Below, piece after piece: positions 1 through 8,313 of a DNA stretch of 64,000 nt (its first letter is position 1; every line of letters starts with the position of its first letter). Under the pieces are notes generated by a model. The model was not told the DNA's origin. It searched no databases and saw only the letters and a program-made list of their open reading frames with translations. This DNA is from Sneathiella chungangensis (GTDB lineage: Bacteria; Pseudomonadota; Alphaproteobacteria; Sneathiellales; Sneathiellaceae), in assembly GCF_009882935.1 (NCBI RefSeq), contig NZ_WTVA01000014.1:1-64000 (forward strand). The letters run 5' to 3'. The position numbers and the translations under genes are program-made.

Positions 1-422
1 AAAGTCGTCATTCAACAACCCCGCCGCCCAGGCATCCCTTCTCAACAAATATACAATGTCAATCAATAACCGTCACAGACAAAAAGACCGGACAAAAAAA
101 ACGCCGCCGAACTTATCCTGACCTTCATCAGGCGTATCCGACTGCGTCGTTGCCCATCTTATATAGATATCCGGGCAACGCCGTCAACAGGTAATTTTAC
201 AAAAAAATGAAGACAGGATTATATCTTTAACACCCCCTTAATACAACTCTTATCTAATAGAAGAAACGGGCAATGGATTCGTCGTTACGCCCGGCTCAGC
301 AGGCCGCACGGCGGACAGGTCGATCCAGAATGATCGACTAATTATGAGAATTTGGAGTTGGAAAGATTTATCTGTTAAGGCATAAACAGAGAGAAAACAG
401 TAACACACAAGGCGATGCAGTA
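1..422. other. Non-coding stretch at the window edge
   Basis: No convincing gene is visible here in either strand. The only clear structure is a hairpin with 8-bp arms (CGTTGCCC at 148-155 and GGGCAACG at 173-180, 17-nt loop) without a T-run, which might end a gene lying left of the window. The stretch just before 423 is the upstream region of the rssA-like gene and lacks an obvious strong promoter or Shine-Dalgarno sequence. Confidence 0.5.
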
Positions 423-1331
423 ATGATACGGCCGAAAATCGGACTGGCGCTCGGCAGTGGTGTCGCGCGCGGCTGGGCGCATATCGGCGTTCTTCGCCGC
501 CTCGAGAAAGAGGGGTTCAAGCCCGACTATATCTGCGGCACCTCCATCGGCGCCCTCATTGGCGGCATGTATCTCGCCGGAAAACTCGATGACCTGGAAG
601 AATGGGCAAGAGGTCTCGGCAAATCCGGCCTGTTTCGCCTGCTTGACATCCGCCTTACCGGAGGCGGGCTGATTTCCGGATCCAAGCTGTTCACCCTCCT
701 CGAAGATACAATCGGAGATACGAGAATCGAGGATTTGCCCATTCCCTTCGCCGCCGTTACCACCGAACTTGGAACCGGCCACGAAATCTGGATCCGGGAA
801 GGAAATCTCGCCCAGGCCATCACGGCCTCCTATGCACTGCCGGGATTATTCTCGCCCCAAAAGATCGACGACCGATGGCTTATTGACGGCGCGCTTACGA
901 ATCCGGTTCCTGTTTCTGTCTGCCGCGCCCTCGGCGCACGGCTGGTAATCGCCGTCAACCTGAATGCCGATGTTTTCGGCATGACGAATATCGGGGAAAA
1001 TGAAGGCGATTTCGTTGTGGACGATAACGGCAAGAAAATGCGGGTGTTTCATGCGCGCTCCCCCCTTAATTTGATGAAGCACCGATTCTTCGACAAAACA
1101 GGCACCGAGCCCAGTATTTTTGGCGTCATGATGTCATCATTGAATATTGTTCAGGACCGTTTGAGCCGATCCCGCCTCGCCGGCGATCCGCCCGACATCA
1201 CGATCGCGCCCCGTCTCGCGCGCCATGGATTACTGGAATTCAACAAGGCCGCGGAAATGATCGTCGAAGGAGAGGCCGCGACCGAACGCTCCCTCACCTT
1301 CCTGAAACATGCACTGAATGTTCTTTCCTGA
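423..1331 (+). CDS. rssA: Patatin-like phospholipase, RssA type
   Basis: 302-residue serine lipid hydrolase of the patatin/NTE family. The glycine-rich oxyanion loop (LGSGVARGWAHIG, residues 10-22) is followed by the nucleophile elbow GTSIG with Ser41, and the second member of the catalytic dyad is Asp155 in the DGA motif. The whole chain lines up with E. coli RssA from memory, including the late stretch RLAGDPPDITIAPR. No signal peptide or membrane segment is visible, so it is probably cytoplasmic or peripheral. The physiological substrate of RssA proteins is not firmly known. It converges on the CBS gene with a 6-bp gap and is probably monocistronic. Confidence 0.9.
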   Translation: MIRPKIGLALGSGVARGWAHIGVLRRLEKEGFKPDYICGTSIGALIGGMYLAGKLDDLEEWARGLGKSGLFRLLDIRLTGGGLISGSKLFTLLEDTIGDTRIEDLPIPFAAVTTELGTGHEIWIREGNLAQAITASYALPGLFSPQKIDDRWLIDGALTNPVPVSVCRALGARLVIAVNLNADVFGMTNIGENEGDFVVDDNGKKMRVFHARSPLNLMKHRFFDKTGTEPSIFGVMMSSLNIVQDRLSRSRLAGDPPDITIAPRLARHGLLEFNKAAEMIVEGEAATERSLTFLKHALNVLS

Positions 1332-1337
1332 CGAGTT

Positions 1338-1769
1338 TCATCCGGTGGCGATATAGTCCCGCAGGGCCGCCGCTTCTCTCTCGACCTCGTCCATCCGACT
1401 TTTCACCACATCACCGATCGAGATAAATCCGGCAAGACTCCCGTCGTCCAGCACCGGCAAATGGCGAATGCGCTTCTCCGTCATCAGTGCCATGACATTG
1501 TCAATCGTCTCGGACGGTTTCGTCGTCACAAGATCGGCCGTCATCAGATCCCGAGCCTGAAGTTTCAGGCAGCCATCCCCGCTTTCACAGAGACCGCGCA
1601 CGATGTCCCGCTCGGAAAGAACCCCGCATAATTTTCCGGAACCATCGACAATCAGCACCGCGCCGATCCGCTTCTCACCAAGAATTTTCGATACAGCCGA
1701 AATGCTGTCGGAGGGGTCGGCCGTAATGACGTTATTCCCCTTTACTTTCAGAATACCCGCTACGTTCAT
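1338..1769 (-). CDS. CBS-domain pair protein
   Basis: 143-residue protein made almost entirely of two CBS motifs (about residues 7-60 and 75-130), each with the typical pattern ending in a G-V/F-(I/L)-S-x-(R/G)-D motif (GVLSERDIV and GFISIGDVV). Such stand-alone CBS pairs bind adenine nucleotides or related ligands and act as sensors; the partner here is unknown. The start at 1769 is chosen because AAGGAGGATCGCT directly precedes this ATG; a longer frame exists upstream but has no ribosome site and adds no family sequence. It converges with rssA. Confidence 0.85.
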   Translation of the reverse strand: MNVAGILKVKGNNVITADPSDSISAVSKILGEKRIGAVLIVDGSGKLCGVLSERDIVRGLCESGDGCLKLQARDLMTADLVTTKPSETIDNVMALMTEKRIRHLPVLDDGSLAGFISIGDVVKSRMDEVEREAAALRDYIATG

Positions 1770-1882
1770 AGCGATCCTCCTTCTGGCCTGCCGAAGGGCA
1801 TCCGCCAATAGAAATACTTTCGGTATTTCTAATGTATCAGATGGGGCGCTGCGACTCAAATATTACCGTAAAAATTAGGCAC

Positions 1883-2632
1883 TTAGGGAAATAATCCCAG
1901 ACCATCGTCTTCATCTCGGCCAGTCTCGGCGCGCGCAGGAGGGCCGATCACGATCGTCACCTCGCCTTTAATCTTCTGATCGGCGAATCCATCGGCAAGC
2001 TCGCCAAGCGCGCCGCGATGGATATTTTCGAATTTCTTGGTCAACTCGATACAGACCGCCGCCTGCCGTTCGCCGAGCACTTCATGGGCAATTTTGAGAA
2101 TTTTGCCCACGCGAAAAGGGGATTCGAAAAACACCAGCGCAGAGGGAGTTTCCGCAAATGCGGCAAACAATTTCCGTTGGCGGCCCGGCCGGCGCGGCAG
2201 GAATCCGAGAAAGGAAAAAGCGGGAATCGGAATTCCGGAGACAGTGAGCGCGGTAATAACAGCGCTCGGCCCGGGCAGAGCCACGACGTCATATCCAGCC
2301 TCGATTACCGCCGCGGCGGCGCGCTGCCCGGGGTCACTGATTCCCGGCGCGCCGGCATCGGATGTCAGCCCGACCGATTTCCCGTCGCGGAGGAGCGACA
2401 GGATTCGGCCGACGGCCCGATCCTCGTTATGGGCATGACAGGCGAAAATGATTGATGGGCTTGCCAGCGAATGCCGCTCATAGATTTTCCGGGTGTGACG
2501 CGTATCCTCGCACGCAAGCGCATCCACCGACTGGAGAATCCTGAGCGCCCGCAGCGAAATATCCTCAAGATTGCCGATCGGGGTCGGGATCAGGTATAGG
2601 GTCGGAACGCTGTCGTCTGATTGATCTGCCAT
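1883..2632 (-). CDS. rsmI: 16S rRNA 2'-O-ribose C1402 methyltransferase
   Basis: 249-residue SAM-dependent methyltransferase of the tetrapyrrole-methylase fold that methylates the ribose of C1402 in the decoding centre. Diagnostic stretches are LYLIPTPIGNLEDIS near the start, the motif ALACEDTRHTRKIY, TSDAGAPGISDPG and the ALPGPSAVITAL segment. The C-terminus ends soon after TIVIGPP, slightly shorter than the roughly 280 residues of many family members. The start at MADQS places the family-conserved LYLIPTPIGN about 11 residues in; a frame extension to 2701 would overlap the LysR gene. The often-linked yraN gene is not next to it. Confidence 0.92.
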   Translation of the reverse strand: MADQSDDSVPTLYLIPTPIGNLEDISLRALRILQSVDALACEDTRHTRKIYERHSLASPSIIFACHAHNEDRAVGRILSLLRDGKSVGLTSDAGAPGISDPGQRAAAAVIEAGYDVVALPGPSAVITALTVSGIPIPAFSFLGFLPRRPGRQRKLFAAFAETPSALVFFESPFRVGKILKIAHEVLGERQAAVCIELTKKFENIHRGALGELADGFADQKIKGEVTIVIGPPARAETGRDEDDGLGLFP

Positions 2633-2687
2633 ATGCCGGACTAACCATATTCCGGGGCGCGGCGCAACTTCCCAAGTCGAATAACTG

Positions 2688-3575
2688 TTACAGCGCCGCA
2701 AATATCTGCTGGCGGAGCCATCGGTTCACCGCTGTCTGATCCGCCGAAATATGCCAGTAGAGATACAGATCGAGCTTGGGAACTTCTAGGGGTAGTGGAA
2801 AGGTCCGGCAATCATACATTCGTGTCAGCTGCAGCGGGGCCGTGACGGCGAGATCAATCTCCTTGATCATATGAAAAGCCGCCTGGTAATGCTGCAATCG
2901 AACGGAGATCTGTCGGGACATCCCTTTTCTATCGAGTTCAATATCAACCAATCCCCCACCGCGCGACCGGGAGGAGACGAGAATATGGCTCATCGCCAGA
3001 TAATCGTCGATCGTGAGTGTGTGTTGCGTAGCCAACGGATGGTGTCGGCCAACAGCACAAACCTGATCGTCGGACATCAGCTTGTCATACATCAGTTGCG
3101 TATTGGCGAGCAGAGGGATATCAACCGCGAAATCAATTTCACCCAGCGACAACTTGCGGGGTATCGACCGGCGCGGAACATTGAAAGCCTGAATCTTCAT
3201 CACCGGCGCAAGGCGGCGCAGCCTTTCAACAAGCCGCGGCAACAATATTGTCTCACCGATATCGCCGATAGCGATGCGAACTGTCTTGTCGCTGAGCGCG
3301 GGATCGAATTCTTCCGCGGCGCTTATCCCGGATTGCAGCAGCCGAAGCGCCTGCCGCACCGGTCCTATCATTCTTTGCGCCATCGGCGTCGGATTCATCC
3401 TTTTGCCCGCATGAATGAACAATGGATCGTCCAGCCGGTCCCGCAACCGCGCCAATGCATTACTGACCGCCGGTTGCGTGACATTCAGCGTGCGCGCGGC
3501 AAGCGTCAGGTTTCCGTGCGTGTATATCGCCTCGAAAGTCAGGAAAAGATTGAGATCGAGATGGCTTAGCTGCAT
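2688..3575 (-). CDS. LysR-family transcriptional regulator
   Basis: 295-residue regulator. The N-terminal winged helix (residues 1-62, with LTLAARTLNVTQPAVSNALARLR) is followed by a periplasmic-binding-protein-like effector domain. Overall style (HLDLNLFLTFEAIY, PVRQALRLL) is that of the NodD/PcpR-like branch. It is divergent from the acyl-CoA dehydrogenase/thioesterase pair with about 115 bp between starts, so by the usual LysR logic it probably controls that pair in response to an acyl-CoA-related or aromatic ligand. This is inference from position only. The ATG lies beside an AT-rich inverted repeat that may be its operator. Confidence 0.85.
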   Translation of the reverse strand: MQLSHLDLNLFLTFEAIYTHGNLTLAARTLNVTQPAVSNALARLRDRLDDPLFIHAGKRMNPTPMAQRMIGPVRQALRLLQSGISAAEEFDPALSDKTVRIAIGDIGETILLPRLVERLRRLAPVMKIQAFNVPRRSIPRKLSLGEIDFAVDIPLLANTQLMYDKLMSDDQVCAVGRHHPLATQHTLTIDDYLAMSHILVSSRSRGGGLVDIELDRKGMSRQISVRLQHYQAAFHMIKEIDLAVTAPLQLTRMYDCRTFPLPLEVPKLDLYLYWHISADQTAVNRWLRQQIFAAL

Positions 3576-3579
3576 TCTT

Positions 3580-3595
3580 ATATTATAACTAATAT
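3580..3595. promoter_or_regulatory. Inverted repeat between LysR gene and acyl-CoA dehydrogenase
   Basis: ATATTA-TAAC-TAATAT, a perfect 6-bp inverted repeat with a 4-bp centre, lies 5 bp upstream of the LysR start codon in the divergent intergenic region. It contains the T-N11-A spacing expected of LysR sites. It could be the autoregulatory operator. AT-rich palindromes also arise by chance, hence the low confidence. Confidence 0.35.
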
Positions 3596-3690
3596 GAATA
3601 GTTTTTCATCATGTAAATAAATTTTTGTGATTTCTATATTGGGATTATCTTGTGGGCAGAAACATCTTTATTTCAAGAGGGATCACAGAG

Positions 3691-4902
3691 ATGAAATTTA
3701 CCTTCACCGAGAAAGTCGACGAGCTTGCGGGTCGTGTCGAAAACTTCATGAACGCCAATGTCTATCCGGCGGAAGAAGAATATTCGAATTACATCGAAAA
3801 CTCCGCCAATCGCTGGGTCATCCCCCCGGTGATGGAGGACCTCAAGAAGAAAGCGAAAGCAGAAGGCCTCTGGAACCTCTTCCTCGCGGAATTCGAGGAT
3901 TACGGCGCGGGATTGACTAATCTGGAATATGCGCCGCTGGCCGAAATTATGGGACGGTCATTGATCGGGTCTGAAGTCTTCAACTGTAGTGCGCCGGACA
4001 CGGGAAACATGGAAGTGCTGGCTCGCTACGGCACCCAGGCGCAGCGTGATGAATGGCTGGTGCCGCTGCTCAACGGCGAAATTCGTTCCGCATTTGCCAT
4101 GACGGAACCCGCTGTCGCCTCCTCGGACGCAACGAACGTCCAATGCACGATCGATAAGCAGGGCGATGAATATGTCATCAACGGAAGGAAATGGTGGACA
4201 TCCGGGGCGCCCGACCCGCGCTGCAAGATCATGATCGTCATGGGAAAAACCGATGTGAAAGCACCACGCCATTCCCAGCAATCGCAGATACTGGTCCCGG
4301 TGGATACCAAGGGTGTTACTATTGTCCGGCCGCTCAAGGTATTTGGCTCCGATGATGCGCCGCACGGTCATGCAGAAGTCCTGTTCGAGAATGTGCGCGT
4401 CCCGGTTTCCAACCTGATCGGCGGCGAAGGTGAAGGCTTTGCCATCGCCCAGGGGCGGTTGGGGCCGGGCCGAATTCACCATTGTATGCGGCTGATCGGC
4501 TGCGCCCAGCGGGCCTTGGAGTTGATGTGCGCACGCGCCGAAAATCGAGTAGCCTTCGGCAAAAAACTGAGCGAGCAAGGCTCTGTCCGCGAAGACATCG
4601 CCAAATCCATTTGCGAGATTGAGCAGGCGCGGCTCCTGACACTGAAAGCAGCCTCTCGCATGGATGACGTCTCCTACAAAGAAGCGCGCGACCTCATCGC
4701 CATGATCAAGATCGTCGCCCCGACCATGGCGCAAACCGTAATTGACCGGGCCATCCAGATCCATGGAGCGATGGGATTATCTCAGGACACGTTCCTTGCC
4801 GAAGCCTTCGCCTATGCGCGCACCGTTCGCCTCGCCGATGGGCCCGACCAGGTCCATATGTCGTCCCTCGGCAAGCAGATTGTTGGCCGCTATGCAGCCT
4901 GA
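3691..4902 (+). CDS. Acyl-CoA dehydrogenase (ACAD10/11-like)
   Basis: 403-residue FAD-dependent acyl-CoA dehydrogenase that would introduce an alpha-beta double bond into an acyl-CoA. Seen: an N-terminal helical domain, the middle beta-domain motif [16 protein letters not shown] (flavin/substrate contact), and the C-terminal helical domain with [14 protein letters not shown] and [14 protein letters not shown]. The [11 protein letters not shown] stretch is typical of the ACAD10/ACAD11 branch, which tends to act on long, branched or hydroxylated acyl chains; the real substrate is unknown. ATG 3691 is preceded by AAGAGGG. Its last 11 bases overlap the following thioesterase gene, indicating translational coupling. 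Confidence 0.9.
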   Translation: MKFTFTEKVDELAGRVENFMNANVYPAEEEYSNYIENSANRWVIPPVMEDLKKKAKAEGLWNLFLAEFEDYGAGLTNLEYAPLAEIMGRSLIGSEVFNCSAPDTGNMEVLARYGTQAQRDEWLVPLLNGEIRSAFAMTEPAVASSDATNVQCTIDKQGDEYVINGRKWWTSGAPDPRCKIMIVMGKTDVKAPRHSQQSQILVPVDTKGVTIVRPLKVFGSDDAPHGHAEVLFENVRVPVSNLIGGEGEGFAIAQGRLGPGRIHHCMRLIGCAQRALELMCARAENRVAFGKKLSEQGSVREDIAKSICEIEQARLLTLKAASRMDDVSYKEARDLIAMIKIVAPTMAQTVIDRAIQIHGAMGLSQDTFLAEAFAYARTVRLADGPDQVHMSSLGKQIVGRYAA

Positions 4903-5338
4903 CCATCCTGAAAAAGATGAAAAATCGGCGGGTCTGGCACGGCCCTCCGATTTTCTTCCGTCCCTGCCCTTCGTCAAAACTCATGGGGTGCGTCTGCTGG
5001 ACGACAGTCCCGGCCATATTGTCATCGAGGCACCGTTTCAGGAAGCGCTTTCGACGCCGCCAGATCTCTTTCCGGCATCCGTCGTCGGCACAATCGGCGA
5101 CATTGCGGCCGTGAGTTCCTGTCACTCCCTTCTTCCCAAAGGATGGGCCTGCGCAACACTCGACTTCACCGTCAAGATGACGGGCCAGGCCAGGGGGGAA
5201 AAGCTGATTGCACGCGGCCGCGTACTTCAGAACGGCCGCACACTTTCCGTCGGCGCGGCAGATATCTATTGCATCTCAGAGGAGGAGGAGAAACTCTGTG
5301 GCACGGTGATTGCCTCTACGCGGAACTTTCGCCTGTAG
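4892..5338 (+). CDS. PaaI-like hotdog thioesterase
   Basis: 148-residue single hotdog-fold protein of the PaaI/YbgC-like acyl-CoA thioesterase group. Seen: a central segment [25 protein letters not shown] corresponding to the catalytic helix region, then [38 protein letters not shown], the typical beta-strand run of the family. It would hydrolyse a CoA thioester, probably relieving or ending the pathway of the preceding acyl-CoA dehydrogenase, with which its start overlaps (ATG 4892, dehydrogenase stop 4900-4902). The substrate is not evident. Confidence 0.8.
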   Translation: MQPDHPEKDEKSAGLARPSDFLPSLPFVKTHGVRLLDDSPGHIVIEAPFQEALSTPPDLFPASVVGTIGDIAAVSSCHSLLPKGWACATLDFTVKMTGQARGEKLIARGRVLQNGRTLSVGAADIYCISEEEEKLCGTVIASTRNFRL

Positions 5339-5343
5339 CGCAA

Positions 5344-5829
5344 TTACGCCGCGGACCGCCGACGGACGAGATACCGCTGCTCTCCCTCCAGAACCAATTC
5401 GCGCCGCTGGTTATGAATTGTTGAACGAACAGTCACGACGCCGGTCGTGCGTTGCTCTTTGAGCGCGGTAATCACCAGTTCCGGATAGACCGTATCGCCA
5501 TAATAGACCGGTCCCAGAAATTTCGATGACTGATCGATAAAGGCAATCAGGGATTCGCCGATGACATGCGGAAAAATACCCGCCCCCGACGCCGTCTGAA
5601 TAAGCACCTGAAATCCATGGGCCAGCAATTCCGGATGTCCCTGGGATTTGCAGTATTCGACATCATAATGGATGGGATGATTGTCGCCGGAGGCCGCCTG
5701 AAAGGCCGCGAAATTGGCATCCCTCAGCGTGCGGGAGGGAATGTAGAATTTCTGACCAATGGACAGGTCTTCAAAGTAGCTTGCTTCGGCAAACTTGTGA
5801 TTTTCCGGGTTAAATTGCTCGTCTGACAT
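5344..5829 (-). CDS. MaoC-like hotdog dehydratase
   Basis: 161-residue protein of the MaoC/R-specific enoyl-CoA hydratase family. It carries the family hallmark in the form FAAFQAASGDNHPIHYD (Asp/His pair used in hydration), followed by LLAHGFQVLIQTASG and a VYYGDTVYPELVI strand. A role in acyl-CoA hydration is likely; whether it serves the neighbouring dehydrogenase, which faces it, cannot be told. The start at MSDEQ is set by AGGCGAGGA just before the ATG; a longer frame to 5916 has no support. Confidence 0.82.
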   Translation of the reverse strand: MSDEQFNPENHKFAEASYFEDLSIGQKFYIPSRTLRDANFAAFQAASGDNHPIHYDVEYCKSQGHPELLAHGFQVLIQTASGAGIFPHVIGESLIAFIDQSSKFLGPVYYGDTVYPELVITALKEQRTTGVVTVRSTIHNQRRELVLEGEQRYLVRRRSAA

Positions 5830-5936
5830 TCCTCGCCTCGCTTGTTGATCAAGTCTTCTTTTTATATTGGCATTTATTTCACATCGCCTCTTCGCTATAG
5901 TTACGGGACATCCCATTCTAGCGCAAGGACCTATTC

Positions 5937-6404
5937 ATGAAGGGCGATACGTCAATTATCAAGCATCTAAACATCATCTTGAAAAACGAATTGACAGCCA
6001 TCAACCAATATTTTCTGCATGCGCGCATGCTGGAAGACTGGGGCCTCAAGGAACTTGGCGAGAAAGAATACGGCGAATCCATCGACGAGATGAAACACGC
6101 AGACAAGCTCGTCAAACGCATCCTTTTTCTGGAAGGCCTTCCCAACCTCCAAGACCTTGGGAAACTTCTTATCGGCGAAGATGTGAAAGAGATCATCGAA
6201 TGCGACCTAAAAATGGAACGGGTCGCCCATACTGATCTCAAGACGGCGATCAAGGATTGCGAAAGCAAACAGGATTATGTCTCCCGCGATCTACTGGTTG
6301 ATATTCTCGAATCGGAAGAGGAACATATCGACTGGCTGGAAACACAATTGGGCCTGATCGAGAAGATGGGCCTGCAGAATTACATACAGTCACAAACTTC
6401 CTGA
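5937..6404 (+). CDS. bfr: Bacterioferritin
   Basis: 155-residue haem-containing ferritin subunit (24-mer iron-storage shell). All expected ferroxidase ligands fall at the E. coli numbering: Glu18, Glu51, His54, Glu94, Glu127 and His130, and the haem-ligand Met52 is present. It therefore should be a fully active iron-oxidising, haem-binding subunit rather than a degraded partner. Shine-Dalgarno is weak (CAAGGACC). It is followed 120 bp downstream by its ferredoxin partner bfd, which appears to have its own promoter. Confidence 0.96.
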   Translation: MKGDTSIIKHLNIILKNELTAINQYFLHARMLEDWGLKELGEKEYGESIDEMKHADKLVKRILFLEGLPNLQDLGKLLIGEDVKEIIECDLKMERVAHTDLKTAIKDCESKQDYVSRDLLVDILESEEEHIDWLETQLGLIEKMGLQNYIQSQTS

Positions 6405-6455
6405 CGGATCTTTCACATAAGATTCTCATTCCCGCGCCATTGGCTTGCATTGCTA

Positions 6456-6491
6456 TTGACAATTATTCGCATATTTCCTATTTATTAGGAA
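6456..6491 (+). promoter_or_regulatory. bfd promoter with overlapping palindrome
   Basis: TTGACA (6456-6461, slightly offset copies possible by one base) and TATTTA (6479-6484) are separated by about 17 bp, a good housekeeping promoter. A perfect inverted repeat TTCCTA-TTTAT-TAGGAA at 6475-6491 covers the -10 box, so a bound repressor would block transcription. In an alphaproteobacterium a Fur-, Irr- or RirA-type iron regulator is the natural candidate, but the sequence does not match a consensus well enough to choose one. Confidence 0.55.
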
Positions 6492-6524
6492 TGATTGGCA
6501 TTTTTAAAAATGAGCGTGGGCTAA

Positions 6525-6716
6525 ATGTATATTTGTCTCTGTAACGGATTTACGGATCGGGATGTTAAAAGCGCCGTTGCCTCGGGCGCTCAGCGCTGTG
6601 CCAATGTCTATGAGTTGCTTGGGGCGGCCCCGCAATGCGCCAAATGTACGGTCCATATTCGGGAAATCATCCGCGAAACTGCGCAAACCGGTATGGGCAC
6701 AGCTGCCCGTCGGTAA
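6525..6716 (+). CDS. bfd: Bacterioferritin-associated ferredoxin
   Basis: 63-residue [2Fe-2S] protein that reduces the haem of bacterioferritin to mobilise stored iron. The four cluster cysteines are in the classic order, C4-x-C6 near the N-terminus and C38-x2-C41 in QCAKC, in the BFD-like fold. Length matches the 64-residue E. coli protein except for a short Ala/Arg tail. It lies 120 bp after bfr behind a promoter whose -10 box is covered by a palindrome, consistent with induction by iron starvation independent of bfr. Confidence 0.95.
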   Translation: MYICLCNGFTDRDVKSAVASGAQRCANVYELLGAAPQCAKCTVHIREIIRETAQTGMGTAARR

Positions 6717-6766
6717 TTCAACGGTCCGTCCATCACTGAATTTTCAGGAAAAAGCGAAGAAATTAC

Positions 6767-6787
6767 CCCCACCCCGATGGGGTGGGG
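6767..6787. terminator. Hairpin between convergent bfd and nitronate monooxygenase genes
   Basis: CCCCACCCC-GAT-GGGGTGGGG, a perfect 9-bp GC-rich stem with a 3-nt loop, sits between two converging genes. T-runs on either side are poor, so it may act as a bidirectional but imperfect terminator or as an RNA-end stabiliser. Confidence 0.55.
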
Positions 6788-6798
6788 ATATATTCAGT

Positions 6799-7770
6799 CT
6801 ACATGGCCTTATTATTAATTTCAGCCTTGGCCTGGGCATACTGTTCTTTTAAACGATCCACATATTCTTTTACGCTCGGCACGTCGTTGACGCTTCCGAT
6901 CCCCTGTCCGGATCCCCAAATATCCTTCCAGGCCTTCGATTTTCCGGTGCCACCGCTGCCGAAATTCATGCGGCTCTTGTCGGCACCCGGCAGGTTTTCC
7001 GGATCGAGCCCGGCCTTTACAACGCTCGGACGCAGATAATTTCCATGAACGCCCGTGAAGGTATTCGTATACATAATGTCTTCGCCGGTGCTCTCAACGA
7101 TCATGTTCTTGTATTCTTCGACGGCATTCGCTTCCTTGGTCGCGATGAAGGCGCTGCCCATATAGGCAAGGTCCGCGCCCATGGCCTGCGCCGACAGGAT
7201 TGAACGACCATTAGCGATCGCGCCGGAAAGGGCGATGGGTCCATCAAAAAACTGACGCACCTCCGAGACCAGCGCAAAAGGGCTGAGTCGACCCGCGTGA
7301 CCGCCCGCGCCCGCGCATACGAGAATGAGGCCATCGACACCAGCCTCCAGCGCCTTCTGGGCATGCCGGATTGTCGTCACGTCATGTAAAATAATGCCGC
7401 CGTAAGAGTGAATCGCATCAACGATCTCGTTCGGCGCCCTTAAGCTGGTAATGATGATGGGCACTTCATGCTTGACGCACAGGGCCACATCCTCCTCCAG
7501 CCGAGAGTTCGACACATGAACTATCTGGTTGACTGCGAATGGCGCGACTTTCTTGTCCAGGTTCGCCGCCGCATAATCCGCGAGTTCCTGTTTGATTTGG
7601 TAAAGCCATTCGTCAAGCTGGGAAATGGGGCGCGCATTAAGCGCAGGGAAGGATCCGACAATTCCCTCTTTGCATTGGGCAATCACCAATTCCGGCCCGG
7701 AAACGATAAACATCGGAGATGCAATAACCGGAAGAGATAAACGCCCTTCCAGAATGGCCGGCATTGACAT
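6799..7770 (-). CDS. Nitronate monooxygenase / 2-nitropropane dioxygenase-like flavoprotein
   Basis: 323-residue FMN-dependent TIM-barrel enzyme of the NMO/2-nitropropane dioxygenase superfamily. Seen: LPVIASPMFIVSGPELVIA at the N-terminus, LHDVTTIRHAQKALEAGVDGLILVCAGAGGHAG (FMN-phosphate region with the catalytic-type GGHAG motif), IALSGAIANGRSILSAQAMGADLAYMGSAFIAT and the C-terminal GSGQGIGSV. Family members oxidise nitronates or act as NADH-quinone or enoyl reductases, so the substrate is uncertain. The start at 7770 gives the family N-terminus; the frame continues upstream through a direct repeat that is unlikely to be coding. The upstream region holds a strong palindrome at 7910-7934. 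Confidence 0.85.
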   Translation of the reverse strand: MSMPAILEGRLSLPVIASPMFIVSGPELVIAQCKEGIVGSFPALNARPISQLDEWLYQIKQELADYAAANLDKKVAPFAVNQIVHVSNSRLEEDVALCVKHEVPIIITSLRAPNEIVDAIHSYGGIILHDVTTIRHAQKALEAGVDGLILVCAGAGGHAGRLSPFALVSEVRQFFDGPIALSGAIANGRSILSAQAMGADLAYMGSAFIATKEANAVEEYKNMIVESTGEDIMYTNTFTGVHGNYLRPSVVKAGLDPENLPGADKSRMNFGSGGTGKSKAWKDIWGSGQGIGSVNDVPSVKEYVDRLKEQYAQAKAEINNKAM

Positions 7771-7800
7771 TTGGAGACAAACTCCCGAATGATTTGAAAA

Positions 7801-7885
7801 TTTAGCCAGGCCTGGATCTTGCGCCCAGTTACCTGGCTTCAATTAGTTTAGCCTGGCTTGGATCTTCCGCCCATTTACCCGGCTC
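7801..7885. repeat. Imperfect 46-bp direct repeat
   Basis: Two adjacent copies begin with TTTAGCC at 7801 and 7847 (period 46). About 33 of the first 39 positions agree; shared blocks include TGGATCTT and the following CGCCCA. It lies directly upstream of the nitronate monooxygenase start. It could be a binding-site duplication or a replication slip; only two copies exist, so it is not a CRISPR or satellite array. Confidence 0.7.
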
Positions 7886-7909
7886 GAGGAATTATGTAGC
7901 AGGCTTTTT

Positions 7910-7934
7910 CAATAATGACAAATTGTCATTATTG
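7910..7934. promoter_or_regulatory. 25-bp perfect palindrome, candidate operator
   Basis: Perfect inverted repeat with 12-bp arms, CAATAATGACAA and TTGTCATTATTG, around a single central A. A further half-like TTGACAAAA overlaps its right end. It is AT-rich and has no terminator character. It lies about 140 bp upstream of the nitronate monooxygenase gene and 380 bp upstream of the PilZ gene. Length and symmetry fit a dimeric TetR- or MarR-type repressor; no such gene is adjacent. Confidence 0.6.
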
Positions 7935-8313
7935 ACAAAATTTCATTTTTTTTCTTCGCAACTGCAGCATTATTGCGAAAAATCTTTAAAAAACAGAATA
8001 TTATTACTTTCGGGTGAATATGAAAAAAATTTACACCTTCGGTTTCCATTTGCCATTTCGGCTCTAAATTCGCCTGCCAACGCACAAATTAGATATATTT
8101 GATTCTCTTTTGCACGGTGATTCATCGCACACCTCCGCGAAGTTCCGACGACTGGTAATTTATTCCGGCCATCGAGACAATCTTGCCTCCCGGATATACC
8201 GACCACCTCAATCATTCCAGGGCAATATCTTCAAAGCCGCAGAATTTTAAGGACTTTTCGCGGCGGAGCTTTTTGGCACAAAGACTGCAAGAGGGTTCAA
8301 GAGTTTACTTTAA

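Larger units (their letters stand above)
7771..8313. other. 544-bp intergenic region between divergent genes
   Basis: Contains the 46-bp direct repeat (7801-7885) and the 25-bp palindrome (7910-7934) listed separately, then about 350 bp of AT-rich sequence with no convincing gene. A short leftward open frame at 7970-8215 has no recognisable family, no good ribosome site and unusual composition, so I do not call it. A small RNA in this stretch is possible but not shown. Confidence 0.5.

Noticed and set aside
7801-7934. Possible CRISPR-like or mobile-element repeat
   Set aside because: Only two adjacent copies of the direct repeat, no spacers, no cas genes or transposase; better read as a regulatory or slipped repeat.
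7970-8215. 81-codon leftward frame in the intergenic region
   Set aside because: No family resemblance, no good ribosome site, AT-rich flanks; not supported as a gene.
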